Shown: positions 18,529-28,136 of the stretch, piece by piece
Position numbering within the stretch: position 1 is the stretch's first letter
How the letters are laid out: every line of letters starts with the position of its first letter
Source: Bacillus sp. OxB-1
Lineage (GTDB): Bacteria > Bacillota > Bacilli > Bacillales_A > Planococcaceae
DNA: 64,000 bases
Direction: 5' to 3'
Assembly: GCF_000829195.1 (NCBI RefSeq)
Contig: NZ_AP013294.1
Coordinates: 3,483,001-3,547,000, forward strand
Program-made: the position numbers and the translations under genes
Notes under the pieces: model-generated
The model's database searches: none
What the model saw: only the letters and a program-made list of their open reading frames with translations
Told to the model about the DNA's origin: nothing

Positions 18529-19284
18529 ATGGATCATATAAACTATTTAAAACGGTTCCAAGCTTCCGATCTGACGGAGCCTTCATTCGAACATCTGGCT
18601 GAATTGCAATTCCGGCATATGCAGCACGTCCCGTTCGAAAACCTCGACGTCATCCGAAGGGTGCCCATCTATCTGAATCTATTGACGATCTACGAAAAAC
18701 TCGTAACCGCAAAACGCGGTGGCTACTGTTATGAACTGAATGGCCTGTTTCACTGGCTATTGAACGAACTTGGCTACGACGCGCATCTAATATCCGCCAC
18801 TGTTTGCCGGCCGAACGGACAATGGGCAAAAGCGGATACGCATGCGGCAATTGTCGTTCAAATGGAGCAACCATACCTAGTCGATGTCGGGTTCGGCGAT
18901 TCCACCATCCAGCCGATTCCTTTGAATGGCACAGAGCGAACGGATTCAAGCGGGACCTACTGGGTCGAATCCCGCGAAGATGGCTTTTTTGACTTAATAC
19001 GCAGAAGAAATGGAGCACAACGAACGCTATATCGGTTTAACCGGGAGAGCAAGTCGCTAGTGGATTTTCATGAAGGCTGTGTGTTCAATCAAGTGTCCAA
19101 AGAGTCTACGTTCACCCATGCCGATCTAGCAACAAGGGCTACGGAGTCAGGTCGGATCACACTTTCCGATTGTGAATTGAAGGTGAAGGAGAATGGGAAC
19201 GAAACGAAGATCGTGCTTACCACCGAGGAAAAGAAGAATGTGTTGGCGGAGACTTTTGGAATCGTGCTGGACGGAGCGGACTGA
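18529..19284 (+). CDS. nat: Arylamine N-acetyltransferase
   Basis: A 251-residue enzyme of the NAT family. The Cys-His-Asp triad is visible as C67 (RGGYCYELNGLF), H105 (THAAIVV) and D119 (YLVDVGFGD). It transfers acetyl groups from acetyl-CoA to arylamines and hydrazines in the cytoplasm through an acyl-Cys intermediate. The length is slightly short but normal for Bacillus enzymes. The ATG follows AAAGGAGAAG. Confidence 0.92.
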   Translation: MDHINYLKRFQASDLTEPSFEHLAELQFRHMQHVPFENLDVIRRVPIYLNLLTIYEKLVTAKRGGYCYELNGLFHWLLNELGYDAHLISATVCRPNGQWAKADTHAAIVVQMEQPYLVDVGFGDSTIQPIPLNGTERTDSSGTYWVESREDGFFDLIRRRNGAQRTLYRFNRESKSLVDFHEGCVFNQVSKESTFTHADLATRATESGRITLSDCELKVKENGNETKIVLTTEEKKNVLAETFGIVLDGAD

Positions 19285-19614
19285 AGCTGCTTTCTTTTTG
19301 TAATACGACGTTCATCAAAATTTTGAAACAAGTCAAAGGGACATAGTCTTTTTGTCGCTTCGACATGAGGTATCTCGAAAAATCCTTTTACTATTGGGGA
19401 CAGCAACTCTATCCTGCATCCTTGGCAGTCTTTTTATCGGATTGAAGAGCATAAGAAAAAGCAGGTGGAAATCGTTCACCTGCTTCCTTATGAGCTTTAG
19501 ACAGCCCCTACTTTCACTTAAGCACTCTTCTCAATTAATGACGTAATCACTTTTGGGAAATTTCGTTGGCGTGTTTCGTAATCATTCTTCAACTTCACCA
19601 CAGTGCCCTTTCCT
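19285..19614. other. Non-coding gap between convergent nat and aldehyde dehydrogenase genes
   Basis: It holds the aldehyde dehydrogenase terminator at 19457-19487. A short minus-strand stretch (about 19310-19400) could encode a degenerate peptide containing ATKRLCPFDLF, perhaps a gene relic; it has no start signal and runs antisense into nat. Confidence 0.35.
19457..19487 (-). terminator. Terminator downstream of the aldehyde dehydrogenase gene
   Basis: On the minus strand AAGCAGGTG and CACCTGCTT form a perfect 9-bp stem followed by TTTCTT. Confidence 0.75.
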
Positions 19615-21093
19615 TTAATTCAAGTTCATCCAAACACTCTTCACTTCCGTGTAATTATTAAGCGCATACGAGCCCATTTCCCGTCCGAAGCCGGATTCCT
19701 TATAACCACCGAAAGGCGAAGCGGCATCCAACACGTTATAGCAGTTCACCCAAACCGTTCCGGCTTGCAGGCGGTTCGCCACGTAATGGGCGTTTCGAAT
19801 ATTTTCCGTCCATAGTCCCGCTGCCAGGCCGTAATGCGTGTTGTTCGCACGCTTGATCACTTCATCTAAGTCCTCAAACGGCAATGCGGAGATCACCGGT
19901 CCGAAAATTTCTTCCTTCGCAATCGTCATTTCGTCGCGCACATCGGCGAAAATAGTCGGTTCCACGAAGTATCCTTTGTCCGTATGGTTTCCGCCGGTAA
20001 GTAGCTCGGCGCCTTCCGATTTTCCTTTTTCGATGTATTCGACTACCCGCTCCTGTTGTCTTTTGGATACAAGCGGCCCGATTGTTGTGTCCTGATTGAT
20101 CCCTGGTCCCTGCTTCAATTTCTCGGCATGGCTGACGAAATCTGCTACCACATTGTCAAATATTTTCTTTTGAATGAAAACGCGTGAACCTGCGGAGCAG
20201 ACTTGACCTTGGTTGAACATGACGCCCGACAATGCTCCGGGGATGGCTCGAGATAGGTCGGCATCCGGCAGAATGATATTCGGTGATTTCCCTCCAAGCT
20301 CCAATGTGACGCGTTTCATCGTATCCGATGCGACCCGCATAATCGACTTTCCGACCGCGGTGGAACCTGTAAAGGCAATTTTGTTCACTTGCGGATGCTC
20401 GACCAATGCCGCGCCGGCCCCTCCGCCAAAGCCAGGAACCACGTTGATAACGCCCTCCGGGAAGCCCGCTTCTTGTGCAAGTCCCGCAAGATACAGCGCA
20501 GAGAGCGGCGTCTGTTCCGCCGGTTTCAATACAATGGTACAACCCGTCGCCAAAGCAGCCCCCAATTTCCACGCCGCCATCAAGAGTGGGAAGTTCCAAG
20601 GAATGATCTGGCCGACAACCCCGACCGGCTCATGTCGCGTAAAGTTGAAGTATTGCCCTGGGACCGGAATTGTTTGCCCGACAATTTTAGTAGACCATCC
20701 CGCAAAATAGCGAAAGTGCTCGATTGCGAGCGGGACATCGGCATTCGACGATTCCAAGATCGGCTTCCCATTATCGAGTGTTTCCAACTGGGCGAGTTCA
20801 TCTTTGTTTTCCTCCATAAGATCGGCCAGTTTGTAAATGAGCCGGCTCCGCTCCGCTGCGCTCATTTTCGACCAAGGACCCTCATCGAAAGCTTTCCGAG
20901 CCGCCCTCACCGCCATATCGATATCCTCTGCTCCCGCCTCGCTCACTATCGCAAGCACTTCACCTGTAGCAGGATTCAGTGTTTCAAATGTTTTGCCCGT
21001 GACGGATTCCACGTCTTGTCCATTGATATGGAGTTTTTTCGTCCCTTTTAAAAACTCTCTAACCTTTGCATGCAATTCGATTGTCGTTTCCAT
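19615..21093 (-). CDS. NAD-dependent aldehyde dehydrogenase, DhaS-like
   Basis: A 492-residue enzyme of the ALDH superfamily. It has the NAD-binding [13 protein letters not shown] segment, the general base Glu in [12 protein letters not shown], the catalytic Cys in [12 protein letters not shown], and a C-terminal [14 protein letters not shown]. It oxidises aldehydes to acids in the cytoplasm. It starts 99 bases after qhpE in the same direction, with its own GGAGG ribosome site and no strong terminator between. This position suggests it consumes the aldehyde made by the amine dehydrogenase, which is inference. Confidence 0.92.
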   Translation of the reverse strand: METTIELHAKVREFLKGTKKLHINGQDVESVTGKTFETLNPATGEVLAIVSEAGAEDIDMAVRAARKAFDEGPWSKMSAAERSRLIYKLADLMEENKDELAQLETLDNGKPILESSNADVPLAIEHFRYFAGWSTKIVGQTIPVPGQYFNFTRHEPVGVVGQIIPWNFPLLMAAWKLGAALATGCTIVLKPAEQTPLSALYLAGLAQEAGFPEGVINVVPGFGGGAGAALVEHPQVNKIAFTGSTAVGKSIMRVASDTMKRVTLELGGKSPNIILPDADLSRAIPGALSGVMFNQGQVCSAGSRVFIQKKIFDNVVADFVSHAEKLKQGPGINQDTTIGPLVSKRQQERVVEYIEKGKSEGAELLTGGNHTDKGYFVEPTIFADVRDEMTIAKEEIFGPVISALPFEDLDEVIKRANNTHYGLAAGLWTENIRNAHYVANRLQAGTVWVNCYNVLDAASPFGGYKESGFGREMGSYALNNYTEVKSVWMNLN

Positions 21094-21192
21094 GTAATTG
21101 CCTCCCTGTGTGCAGTTTATATTTTTTCCAACAAAATAGTGTTACTACTTTGATAAATAATCAAATGACTTTCCAATCGTTCGAGCGTTCCG

Positions 21193-21909
21193 TCACCTGA
21201 CGTATTGATGAAAATAAGGCATTGCATCCTGAACGGTTTTCCCTTCCTGTTTTTCAAACAATCGTGCAAGCCAGGAAGTAAAGTGGGCGGCCGCGAAGCT
21301 ATGCCCGTGAATATTATAAATTTGCGTCTCTTTCGGCAGCTCTCGCGGGTATCCGCATGCCGAAAAATCATTTGGAGCATTTAGCTGCCATTCCATTCTC
21401 GGAACTTCTCCTGCACGCACCCCGAAAACTCCAGGATAGTTCGCGGGCCATAGCAAGCCTGTTTGCTCGTTGTATGAAGCGACAACGGCAACCCCTTTTT
21501 CAATGGCTGCAGCACAAGCCTCTTCAATCACCTGATAGCTTCGGTTTACACCTAGGCTCAGATTGATGATATGAGCTTCTTGATCTACTGCCCAGTCGAT
21601 CGCTTCCGCCAGGACAGAGGGATAGCAAGCAAGCTTTTCATCAAAAATCTTTCCAACGAGGATTTCAGCTTCCGGGACCATTTGACGCATGACTGCGGTC
21701 ACTGCGGTGCCATGTCCGAGGTAGTCCCGGATATCTTCATGAGGCTCGATGCCGCCTTCCCGGTTTACTCGGAAAGCCAATCCTTCCAATTCTTGATCGA
21801 TATGCGAATGGTATACATTGACACCACTGTCGAGAACAGCGATTTTCACGCCTTTCCCCGTAAATTCCGATAATGGATCAACTCGTTCTGCTTGTTTCCC
21901 AGTAACCAT
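21193..21909 (-). CDS. qhpE: Subtilisin-like leader protease of the QHNDH system
   Basis: A 238-residue S8-family serine protease without a signal peptide, so cytoplasmic. Catalytic residues are D27 (VLDSGV), H66 (LGHGTAV) and S204 (GHSFAAAHF); N147 is a likely oxyanion residue. The serine motif is GHS rather than the common GTS. In Paracoccus, QhpE removes the 28-residue leader from the crosslinked gamma subunit before or during export. The ATG at 21909 sits behind AAGGAGGAG with long spacing. Two upstream starts at 21948 and 21933 are possible; all overlap the 3' end of qhpF, showing coupling. Confidence 0.85.
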   Translation of the reverse strand: MVTGKQAERVDPLSEFTGKGVKIAVLDSGVNVYHSHIDQELEGLAFRVNREGGIEPHEDIRDYLGHGTAVTAVMRQMVPEAEILVGKIFDEKLACYPSVLAEAIDWAVDQEAHIINLSLGVNRSYQVIEEACAAAIEKGVAVVASYNEQTGLLWPANYPGVFGVRAGEVPRMEWQLNAPNDFSACGYPRELPKETQIYNIHGHSFAAAHFTSWLARLFEKQEGKTVQDAMPYFHQYVR

Positions 21910-23662
21910 GGCGATTCGCTTCTCCTCCTTCATTCCAATGATCTGCAACGGCTCTCATCCCAACATACGAGTCTGCTTCCGAAATAGTAGCTTGCTGGAC
22001 CAACAGCCAACGGTCGACCCAATCTAATGACTCCAATCGATGGGAGATAACGAGGAGCATCCGATGCGCCCTTGACTTCTGCCAGAAATGCAGCCGTTTG
22101 AACAGTTCCCTCTCCAATTCGTAATCGAGCCCGCTCGTCGCCTCGTCCAATATGAGAATATCTGGTTTCCTAAGCAGGCCACGAGCAATCGACAGCCGTT
22201 GCTTTTGTCCACCGGAAAGCACTTTTCCGCGTTCCCCGATTACCGTATCGTATTGGTTCGGCAACTTTTCGATTTCCAAGTGAAGTCCGATTTCGCGGCA
22301 TACCCGGATCATCTCATCTGTTGTGATTTCCTTTCGCTCCTCTGCCGAAAGTCCAAGCAGCAGATTTTCAGTGATTGTGTCATGAAGAATTTCCACATCT
22401 TGCGCAACGACAAACACTTGCTTGCGTAGTTGACTTACCGGCATTTCCTCAATCGGCTGTTGTTCATAAAGCAACCTCCCATGTGACGGTGTCTTCAAGC
22501 GAACCAGCAGATCGATGAATGTGCTCTTCCCACCTCCGCTCGGTCCGATCAACGCATAGGAATAACCTGCTTCCAAAGTCAGATTGACATTTTGAAATAA
22601 AGGCGGTATTTCCTTTCCATATCGTTTGCCTATGTCTCTACATTCGAACAGCGGGCCGGATGTCCGCGGCCTCGGACACGTTTCCCTCGCCCCTTCATCT
22701 TCTACTGGCAGATTCAAGTATTCCATTAGCCGATGGAGAGAAACAAACATGTTCTGGAACCGGATATAGAGGCCTGCCAACGTTTGCACCGGTGAGAAGA
22801 ACCGGCCCAAATACGTTGTGAATGCAAGCAAGCTTCCAAGCGTCATACTTCCTTCAATGACCATCATCCCTCCTAGGAATAGAATGATGGATGTCATCCC
22901 CATCGTGATGATTCGCGGAATGCCACCCGCTACGCTCTCGATAATGGCATATTGCAAAGAATGATGGTTCAACTGATCGATTTTGACGCCGAGCTTGTCT
23001 TTCCTATCTGTTTCCGCCCGGAGCAATTTGATAAGTCGGATCTGGCTAAACGTTTCAATCATATGACCTTGGATATCGCTTTGATCCTCCCGGATATCCT
23101 TTGTCTTCTTTGTAATTTTCGGTCGGAAGTAAAAGAGTGATGCGAGCAGGAACGGGAATATAAGCAATGTCATCAGAAATAGTTTCCAATCCAGATATAT
23201 CAACACACATGTGATAAAAACCAACGTTAGAACAGACATGCAAAGCTGAAGCAACCCGTCGGTCAATGTCCCTTGAACGATGTTAATATCTCCGTTGAGC
23301 CGCGTTGTAATATCCCCGACCCGCGTCCGGACAAAAAACGAGTAGCGAAGTCTTTCCAGATGGTGGAACAAATAAAGCCGCAGCTTCTTGATGATTGTCA
23401 GTGTCGTCCGTAAATAGATATAACTGTTGATGAGCTGCAGGACGGTTCCCAACAAGGTCAATCCGAAAGTCAACAGCAGAATAGTCTTCAGATCATATTT
23501 GGGCTGGATGAGTACATCATCAATGAACACTTTGGACAAATATGGATATGATAGTTCCAGCGCCGTTCCAATAATGGCAAGGATGAAAACAAGGGTCAAA
23601 ACTAAACGGTGCGGCGCAAAGAAGGGCCAAAGCCACCCGAGCATTTTCCTACCCCGGATCAT
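21878..23662 (-). CDS. qhpF: ABC exporter of the QHNDH gamma subunit
   Basis: A 594-residue half-transporter. A six-helix exporter domain spans about residues 10-310. The ATPase domain follows, with Walker A GPSGGGKST, signature LSGGQKQRLSIARGLL and Walker B ILILDEATSGLD. Its homodimer would carry the crosslinked QhpC across the membrane, the role of QhpF in Gram-negative systems. The ATG at 23662 overlaps the TGA of the preceding U32 gene (ATGA), which decides the start; a GTG four codons earlier is less likely. The exporter lacks an extra peptidase domain, fitting a separate protease (QhpE). Confidence 0.85.
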   Translation of the reverse strand: MIRGRKMLGWLWPFFAPHRLVLTLVFILAIIGTALELSYPYLSKVFIDDVLIQPKYDLKTILLLTFGLTLLGTVLQLINSYIYLRTTLTIIKKLRLYLFHHLERLRYSFFVRTRVGDITTRLNGDINIVQGTLTDGLLQLCMSVLTLVFITCVLIYLDWKLFLMTLLIFPFLLASLFYFRPKITKKTKDIREDQSDIQGHMIETFSQIRLIKLLRAETDRKDKLGVKIDQLNHHSLQYAIIESVAGGIPRIITMGMTSIILFLGGMMVIEGSMTLGSLLAFTTYLGRFFSPVQTLAGLYIRFQNMFVSLHRLMEYLNLPVEDEGARETCPRPRTSGPLFECRDIGKRYGKEIPPLFQNVNLTLEAGYSYALIGPSGGGKSTFIDLLVRLKTPSHGRLLYEQQPIEEMPVSQLRKQVFVVAQDVEILHDTITENLLLGLSAEERKEITTDEMIRVCREIGLHLEIEKLPNQYDTVIGERGKVLSGGQKQRLSIARGLLRKPDILILDEATSGLDYELERELFKRLHFWQKSRAHRMLLVISHRLESLDWVDRWLLVQQATISEADSYVGMRAVADHWNEGGEANRHGYWETSRTS

Positions 23663-24651
23663 CGGTAATAGCACATATATTTGGATTCACAAAACTCAGG
23701 CGTCTTGCGGATAGCGATGGCCCTTTCCTGAACTTTCTCCTTTTCCATCCCGCGACGTACCGACTTCACCACATCCGAAACGAGTTGCACGCTGGCCAGT
23801 TTCCGGACGGAATTCGCTTCTCGCCCGACAATTTTCAACGAATCGATGCCAAGTGCCGCAATATCCGGGAGTGCGCATAATCCACATGGGCCAAGCGGGA
23901 TGCCATGGTCCGAAACAGTAGACCCGCAACTATGCGTGAACCATACAAAATCCTGGTAGTCTTTAAGATGGGATGCAAGTTTTTCCTGCTCTCTTAGGGA
24001 CAGCTCGCGATCTTCCGCCGACTCAAACTGGAAATCCCAGTTTTGCGTCGCACAGAAAGCGCCAACCTGGTTATGTGTCGTAAAACAGAAGCTTTCTTCA
24101 TATACACAACCGTCATTCAGAATGAACAACTCATACTCGAGATCCCGTCCGCCTGCATCCATAATTTCCGCCATTTCTTCGAGCGATAGACTGCGCGGAA
24201 AAACGATCCGTTCCGCACCAAGCTCGCGATACAATTTGACGCTTTCACTATTCAGCGGTGCCGCCAAACTGCTCACATGGATGCCGGCATCCGGGTAATG
24301 CGCTTTGACCGCCATCATCAAACCGATATCACTGACAATAAAGGCATCTGTGCCGCACTTATATGCCTCGCCAATAATATCAAGCAACAATGGGATCTGT
24401 TCCTGTGTATAATACGGTGCATTCAATGTCATAAATACAGGAACATCGAAGGAATGCGATTTTTCAATCAACTTAGCGAACTCTTCTACAGCCGGTATGC
24501 TTGCCTGTGTTGCACGGCGATTCATCCAAACACCACTAGTGAACGAGCGGATCCAGTTTGTCGGGATAAACCCTGCGTAAAATTCCTCCGCGCCATTATG
24601 GACAAGCATTTCCACTTCTTCGACCTGGCTGATGGGTGCTAATACTTTCAA
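23659..24651 (-). CDS. U32-family (UbiU-like) protein in the QHNDH operon
   Basis: A 330-residue U32 protein whose N-terminus (KVLAPISQVEEVEMLVHNGA) and C-terminal ALPDIAALGIDSLKIVGR are typical of the family. Cysteines C182-x6-C189, C200, C256 and C259 are placed like the C-x6-C plus two further Cys that bind a 4Fe-4S cluster in UbiU; extra Cys lie at 242, 321 and 327. UbiU with UbiV hydroxylates ubiquinone precursors without O2, and the relatives RlhA and TrhP hydroxylate RNA. It is therefore a candidate for hydroxylating the QhpC tryptophan, a hypothesis. The TTG start follows AAGGAGGGG. Confidence 0.7.
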   Translation of the reverse strand: MKVLAPISQVEEVEMLVHNGAEEFYAGFIPTNWIRSFTSGVWMNRRATQASIPAVEEFAKLIEKSHSFDVPVFMTLNAPYYTQEQIPLLLDIIGEAYKCGTDAFIVSDIGLMMAVKAHYPDAGIHVSSLAAPLNSESVKLYRELGAERIVFPRSLSLEEMAEIMDAGGRDLEYELFILNDGCVYEESFCFTTHNQVGAFCATQNWDFQFESAEDRELSLREQEKLASHLKDYQDFVWFTHSCGSTVSDHGIPLGPCGLCALPDIAALGIDSLKIVGREANSVRKLASVQLVSDVVKSVRRGMEKEKVQERAIAIRKTPEFCESKYMCYYR

Positions 24652-24666
24652 ATAGTTCCCCTCCTT

Positions 24667-25578
24667 TTACACCGGTATTTTCGGACTGATAATCAGTCGG
24701 TCCACCTGCATGTCATCCGCCCAATCGAGGACATTCCCTACGAGCTCTTCGGTTTGCTGATAAAAAGCCGAATTTCCTTTTTGCATCGTCCGAACTGGCA
24801 ATTGGCCGAGCTGCTGTCTCGTGTTTTCCATTTGAGCGACGTAGTGGCAGCATTGCTGCTTGCACTGGACATCGCCTTGGAATTTTTCCTCCCGCGGCTT
24901 GTGCAGAGTTCCCACTAAACAAGAGCGACCCGTCGCGATGACGCCATACCCCAAGTAAAGTGATGTCGCCAATCCTTCCCGGTCTGCCGATTTCTCGATC
25001 GGTTGGATGAACGAATCATACTCAATCCGCTTGACGTGCATCCTGTCGAGGAACTGTCGAAAATACGGAGTTTCAAATGAAGAATTCATGAATACCGATT
25101 TTGCCCGTTCCGGTGCATGCTTTTGATTGTATAAATGAGCGACACGGGGGTCGCGGATCATCTTATTCAATAGGCGGCCGATGACGATTTGCAGATTCGG
25201 ATATTTTGTGGCGACTGCGTAGCACATTCCCCAGTCATTAACCACTACCTCCACTTCCGTTTCTTGGGAGTCCAGCCATTCGAAGATGGGAAAAAGCAAC
25301 TTCATACCATTCTCCGGAACATATGGAGTAACAAATGTGAAAGCGAAACCTCTTTCTCTCGCATACTCATATGCTTTCCGGACATCTTCCACCTCTGCAA
25401 TCCGATATTGGCAAAATTCCGACCCAAAATATAAGCGCCCGGGTTCCGTCAGCTTAAATTTTCGTTTGATGTTTTCTTCTAAGATTGCTATGGTTTCTTG
25501 CTCCATCGGGGAAAGCGTCTCCCTGTTTTCCAACAAGGAGAGTTGCTTTGCATCCTGGACAGCGAGCGCTAATTCCAT
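24667..25578 (-). CDS. U32-family (UbiV-like) protein in the QHNDH operon
   Basis: A 303-residue divergent U32 relative. Cysteines C56 near the N-terminus, C220, and C239-x3-C243 (with an adjacent C244) reproduce the UbiV arrangement: one N-terminal Cys and three C-terminal ones, the last two spaced by three residues. It has no signal peptide. It lies 17 bases after qhpB and 15 bases before the UbiU-like gene, so the two are probably made together and could form a UbiU-UbiV-type iron-sulfur heterodimer. Neither is known to me from Gram-negative qhp operons. The function is inferred from context and cysteine spacing. Confidence 0.65.
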   Translation of the reverse strand: MELALAVQDAKQLSLLENRETLSPMEQETIAILEENIKRKFKLTEPGRLYFGSEFCQYRIAEVEDVRKAYEYARERGFAFTFVTPYVPENGMKLLFPIFEWLDSQETEVEVVVNDWGMCYAVATKYPNLQIVIGRLLNKMIRDPRVAHLYNQKHAPERAKSVFMNSSFETPYFRQFLDRMHVKRIEYDSFIQPIEKSADREGLATSLYLGYGVIATGRSCLVGTLHKPREEKFQGDVQCKQQCCHYVAQMENTRQQLGQLPVRTMQKGNSAFYQQTEELVGNVLDWADDMQVDRLIISPKIPV

Positions 25579-25595
25579 ATCGCTTCACTTCCCAT

Positions 25596-26660
25596 TCATT
25601 GTTTTATTTGTACGACGCGGACGTCCATCGCATCTGTTTTCAAATCGACTGTCCCTTTAAACTCCAATGTTTCTGCATCATAGAAATTGACGTCGGGGCC
25701 TCCTCCTCCGGCGTAAATCGTTTTTCCATCACCGCTTATATTGAAGCCATAAGATGTTCCCAATTTTGTTTTGATGACCTTGTCATGCTTCAGTGACGAA
25801 AGATCGGTCTTTGCAAGCATGTTCATTCCCCCATATGCCTTTTTCCGGTCATGTGAAATTATCCCTGAGAAAAAGCCGATCGGTTCTTCCTTATACTCGA
25901 TTTTCTCTACCTCGCCCGTTTTTAAATCCCATGTAACAAAACCTTCCGTCGTTTCGCCTGTTTCGGGATGGTACACATAGTTGACCGTGGATGCTAGATA
26001 ATTAGTTTCTCGATCACGCGGCCAAAGCAAGAGATAGTTACTGTTGCCGGCACTCTTATCCTCAGGATCAAACAGCTCATAATGTAGTGTCAAAGTGTCC
26101 TTCTCAATATCATATTCATACAAATCCCTACCCCAGACAGCAATTTTGCTGCCGTCTTCATAAAATTGCAGAACGTGCACACCGTACGGAACTTCAATCT
26201 CCTTGACAATCTCCTTCTTTTCTATGTCCATAACGAGGATGGCAGGAGGCAATGTTGTCAACTCTGTTCCTTCCACTTTTGAGCGCATCGTCATAGCGTA
26301 GAGCAGCTTGCCTTCAGGATCCACATCCATGCCATAGATGCGCGAACGGTAATTGTCTTGTGTAAAATCCAACTCATCAATTACAATATTTTTGGCCGTG
26401 TCAATGACAGTAACTTTCTGCCTTATGTCCGTACTTACGAATAATTTACTCCCGTCTTTCGAAAAAGTCGTATCCCTCGTCATACCGGTTACCGGAATAT
26501 CCGTTACTTCCTCCGTTTCCGGATCTACAGCGAAGACATATTCGTAACCAGTGAGATAAAGCATTTCTTTCGTTTTCCCGGTTTCTTCGGCCAATACTGA
26601 AGCGTTCAAACTGACTACGAGGAAAACGGCGAGCATCGAAAAAAGCCATTTTCTCTTCAA
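25596..26660 (-). CDS. qhpB: Quinohemoprotein amine dehydrogenase beta subunit (beta-propeller)
   Basis: A 354-residue secreted protein. A Sec signal peptide (about residues 1-24, VSLNASVLA before EE) is followed by YVTN-like propeller repeats, such as GKTIYAGGGG, KLFVSTDIRQKVTVID and KLLYAMTMRS. In QHNDH the seven-bladed beta subunit holds the gamma subunit and covers the quinone. In this single-membrane cell it would sit outside the membrane. The TTG start is behind GGGAGG. It lies between qhpD and the U32 pair. Confidence 0.85.
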   Translation of the reverse strand: MKRKWLFSMLAVFLVVSLNASVLAEETGKTKEMLYLTGYEYVFAVDPETEEVTDIPVTGMTRDTTFSKDGSKLFVSTDIRQKVTVIDTAKNIVIDELDFTQDNYRSRIYGMDVDPEGKLLYAMTMRSKVEGTELTTLPPAILVMDIEKKEIVKEIEVPYGVHVLQFYEDGSKIAVWGRDLYEYDIEKDTLTLHYELFDPEDKSAGNSNYLLLWPRDRETNYLASTVNYVYHPETGETTEGFVTWDLKTGEVEKIEYKEEPIGFFSGIISHDRKKAYGGMNMLAKTDLSSLKHDKVIKTKLGTSYGFNISGDGKTIYAGGGGPDVNFYDAETLEFKGTVDLKTDAMDVRVVQIKQ

Positions 26661-26675
26661 TATACTTCCTCCCTT

Positions 26676-28130
26676 CTAATTAGCATGACAATCGTCAAGA
26701 GGTAGTCCCGCGATCCGGTCAAGGAACGTCGGATTGTCTTCCATGACTTGTACATATGCTTTCAGCGCAATGGTATACCAGCGATACATCCAGTTGCAGT
26801 AATGCAAATTCGGAGAAGTGATTTCCCCTTGCCGCTCTTTCGCTTCGTAGTAGCATCCGCCCGAGCACGTGTGCTTCAACGGACAGCGGGAGCATGTCGT
26901 TTTGTTGTCGACATGCAGCGACTCGAGCAGCGTCTTCTGGAATCTACGATCGACTCCTTGATAGATATCTCCCATCTTGTACTCATCTTGTTCATTAAAA
27001 CGATGGCACAAGAACAGGTCGCCTGAGGGGCTGACTGCATAAAAGCCGATGCCGGCGCCGCAGCCGTAGCTTTTATTAACTCCCGTATGCAATTCGACTA
27101 GGACATTTACCAAGTTGGAGAAACCAAAATAGCGGTCTTCCTTTGCTTCGTGAACAAAAATCTCTGTCAGTTCTTCAAATTCATCCAACAAGCGGGAAAG
27201 CTCCGGCTTATTTAAAATAAAAGCCTCGTCCGTTTCGGAAACCGGTGCGAACCCGACTTCGTGGAACCCCATCTCTTGAAGATGAGTGAACGTTTCTTTT
27301 ACATGCGGGAAATCCTTTGTCAGTGTAACCCGGGCAGCGACCGGTTTCGTACGATGCTTTTCAATCAGTTTGCGTGCATTTTTATTGACCATTTCATAAG
27401 ATCCATGGCCTGATTTGAACGGCCGCCATGTGTCTTGGGTATTTTCATCTCCATCCATACTGACCGACACGCCGACATTATGCTCGACGAGAAAATTGAT
27501 GCGTCTCTCGTTCAATAGCGTCCCGTTCGTCGTCATAGAAAAATCAATCTTTTTACCCGCTTGCTGTGCTGCTTTTTTCCCATATTCCACGACATGGGTT
27601 AGCAGCCTCCAATTAAGCGTCGGTTCTCCTCCGAACAGAATGACAGAAACATTTGGCGCGTTTTTGGATTCTTTGATTAGAAAATCAATCGCTTTTTCAG
27701 CAGTCGGCTCATTCATCGCTTTCATAGGAGCGCCGTATTCACCGCCGCCCGCATAACAATACGTACAACCGAGATTGCATTCGTTTACCAAATGGAAAAC
27801 AAGCGTTTGAATCGGCAATTCTCCTTGCGGAACACCGGGAGTCCTACTATTTCTCCCGATACTGTCATTTAACCGGATGACTTCTTGCTGTAGTAACTCC
27901 TCAATCGCTGATCGAACTTCCGCCTTCCCGTATTGGATACTTAGCTGCTCTTCGACTTCGCTTAGCGATTGAGAGTCGCTTTTCAATATTTCCAAGATTG
28001 ATTTGCCAAGAGGTGAAATTTCACTGATAAAGCCACTGAGCCCCTGGAACACATATGGTTTGCCTTTTACTTCAAACACGAGCTGATTTGTCACTGATAA
28101 TTGATCTGCCGTTTGTATAATGGGAATCAC
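26676..28130 (-). CDS. qhpD: Radical SAM/SPASM thioether-forming enzyme for the QHNDH gamma subunit
   Basis: A 484-residue enzyme. Residues about 20-90 form a helical N-terminal region, possibly peptide-binding. The radical SAM motif is C118-x3-C122-x2-C125 (CNLGCTYC). SPASM auxiliary-cluster cysteines follow at 357, 375, 413, 416, 422, 426 and 445 (CSRCPLKHTCSGGC). QhpD installs Cys-to-Asp/Glu thioether bonds in QhpC before the quinone forms. The start is a GTG six bases after the qhpA stop with a weak ribosome site, suggesting coupling. SPASM peptide maturases for other products exist, but the neighbours identify this one. Confidence 0.9.
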   Translation of the reverse strand: MIPIIQTADQLSVTNQLVFEVKGKPYVFQGLSGFISEISPLGKSILEILKSDSQSLSEVEEQLSIQYGKAEVRSAIEELLQQEVIRLNDSIGRNSRTPGVPQGELPIQTLVFHLVNECNLGCTYCYAGGGEYGAPMKAMNEPTAEKAIDFLIKESKNAPNVSVILFGGEPTLNWRLLTHVVEYGKKAAQQAGKKIDFSMTTNGTLLNERRINFLVEHNVGVSVSMDGDENTQDTWRPFKSGHGSYEMVNKNARKLIEKHRTKPVAARVTLTKDFPHVKETFTHLQEMGFHEVGFAPVSETDEAFILNKPELSRLLDEFEELTEIFVHEAKEDRYFGFSNLVNVLVELHTGVNKSYGCGAGIGFYAVSPSGDLFLCHRFNEQDEYKMGDIYQGVDRRFQKTLLESLHVDNKTTCSRCPLKHTCSGGCYYEAKERQGEITSPNLHYCNWMYRWYTIALKAYVQVMEDNPTFLDRIAGLPLDDCHAN

Positions 28131-28136
28131 CGCTTT

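Noticed and set aside
19310..19406. Minus-strand peptide containing ATKRLCPFDLFQNFDERR
   Set aside because: It looks gene-like but has an upstream in-frame stop, no ribosome site, and runs antisense into nat. I could not assign a family, so it is mentioned only as a possible relic.
23659..25578. U32 proteins acting as collagenase-type peptidases
   Set aside because: The family name is historical. The cysteine patterns resemble iron-sulfur hydroxylases and a separate serine protease (QhpE) already fits leader cleavage.
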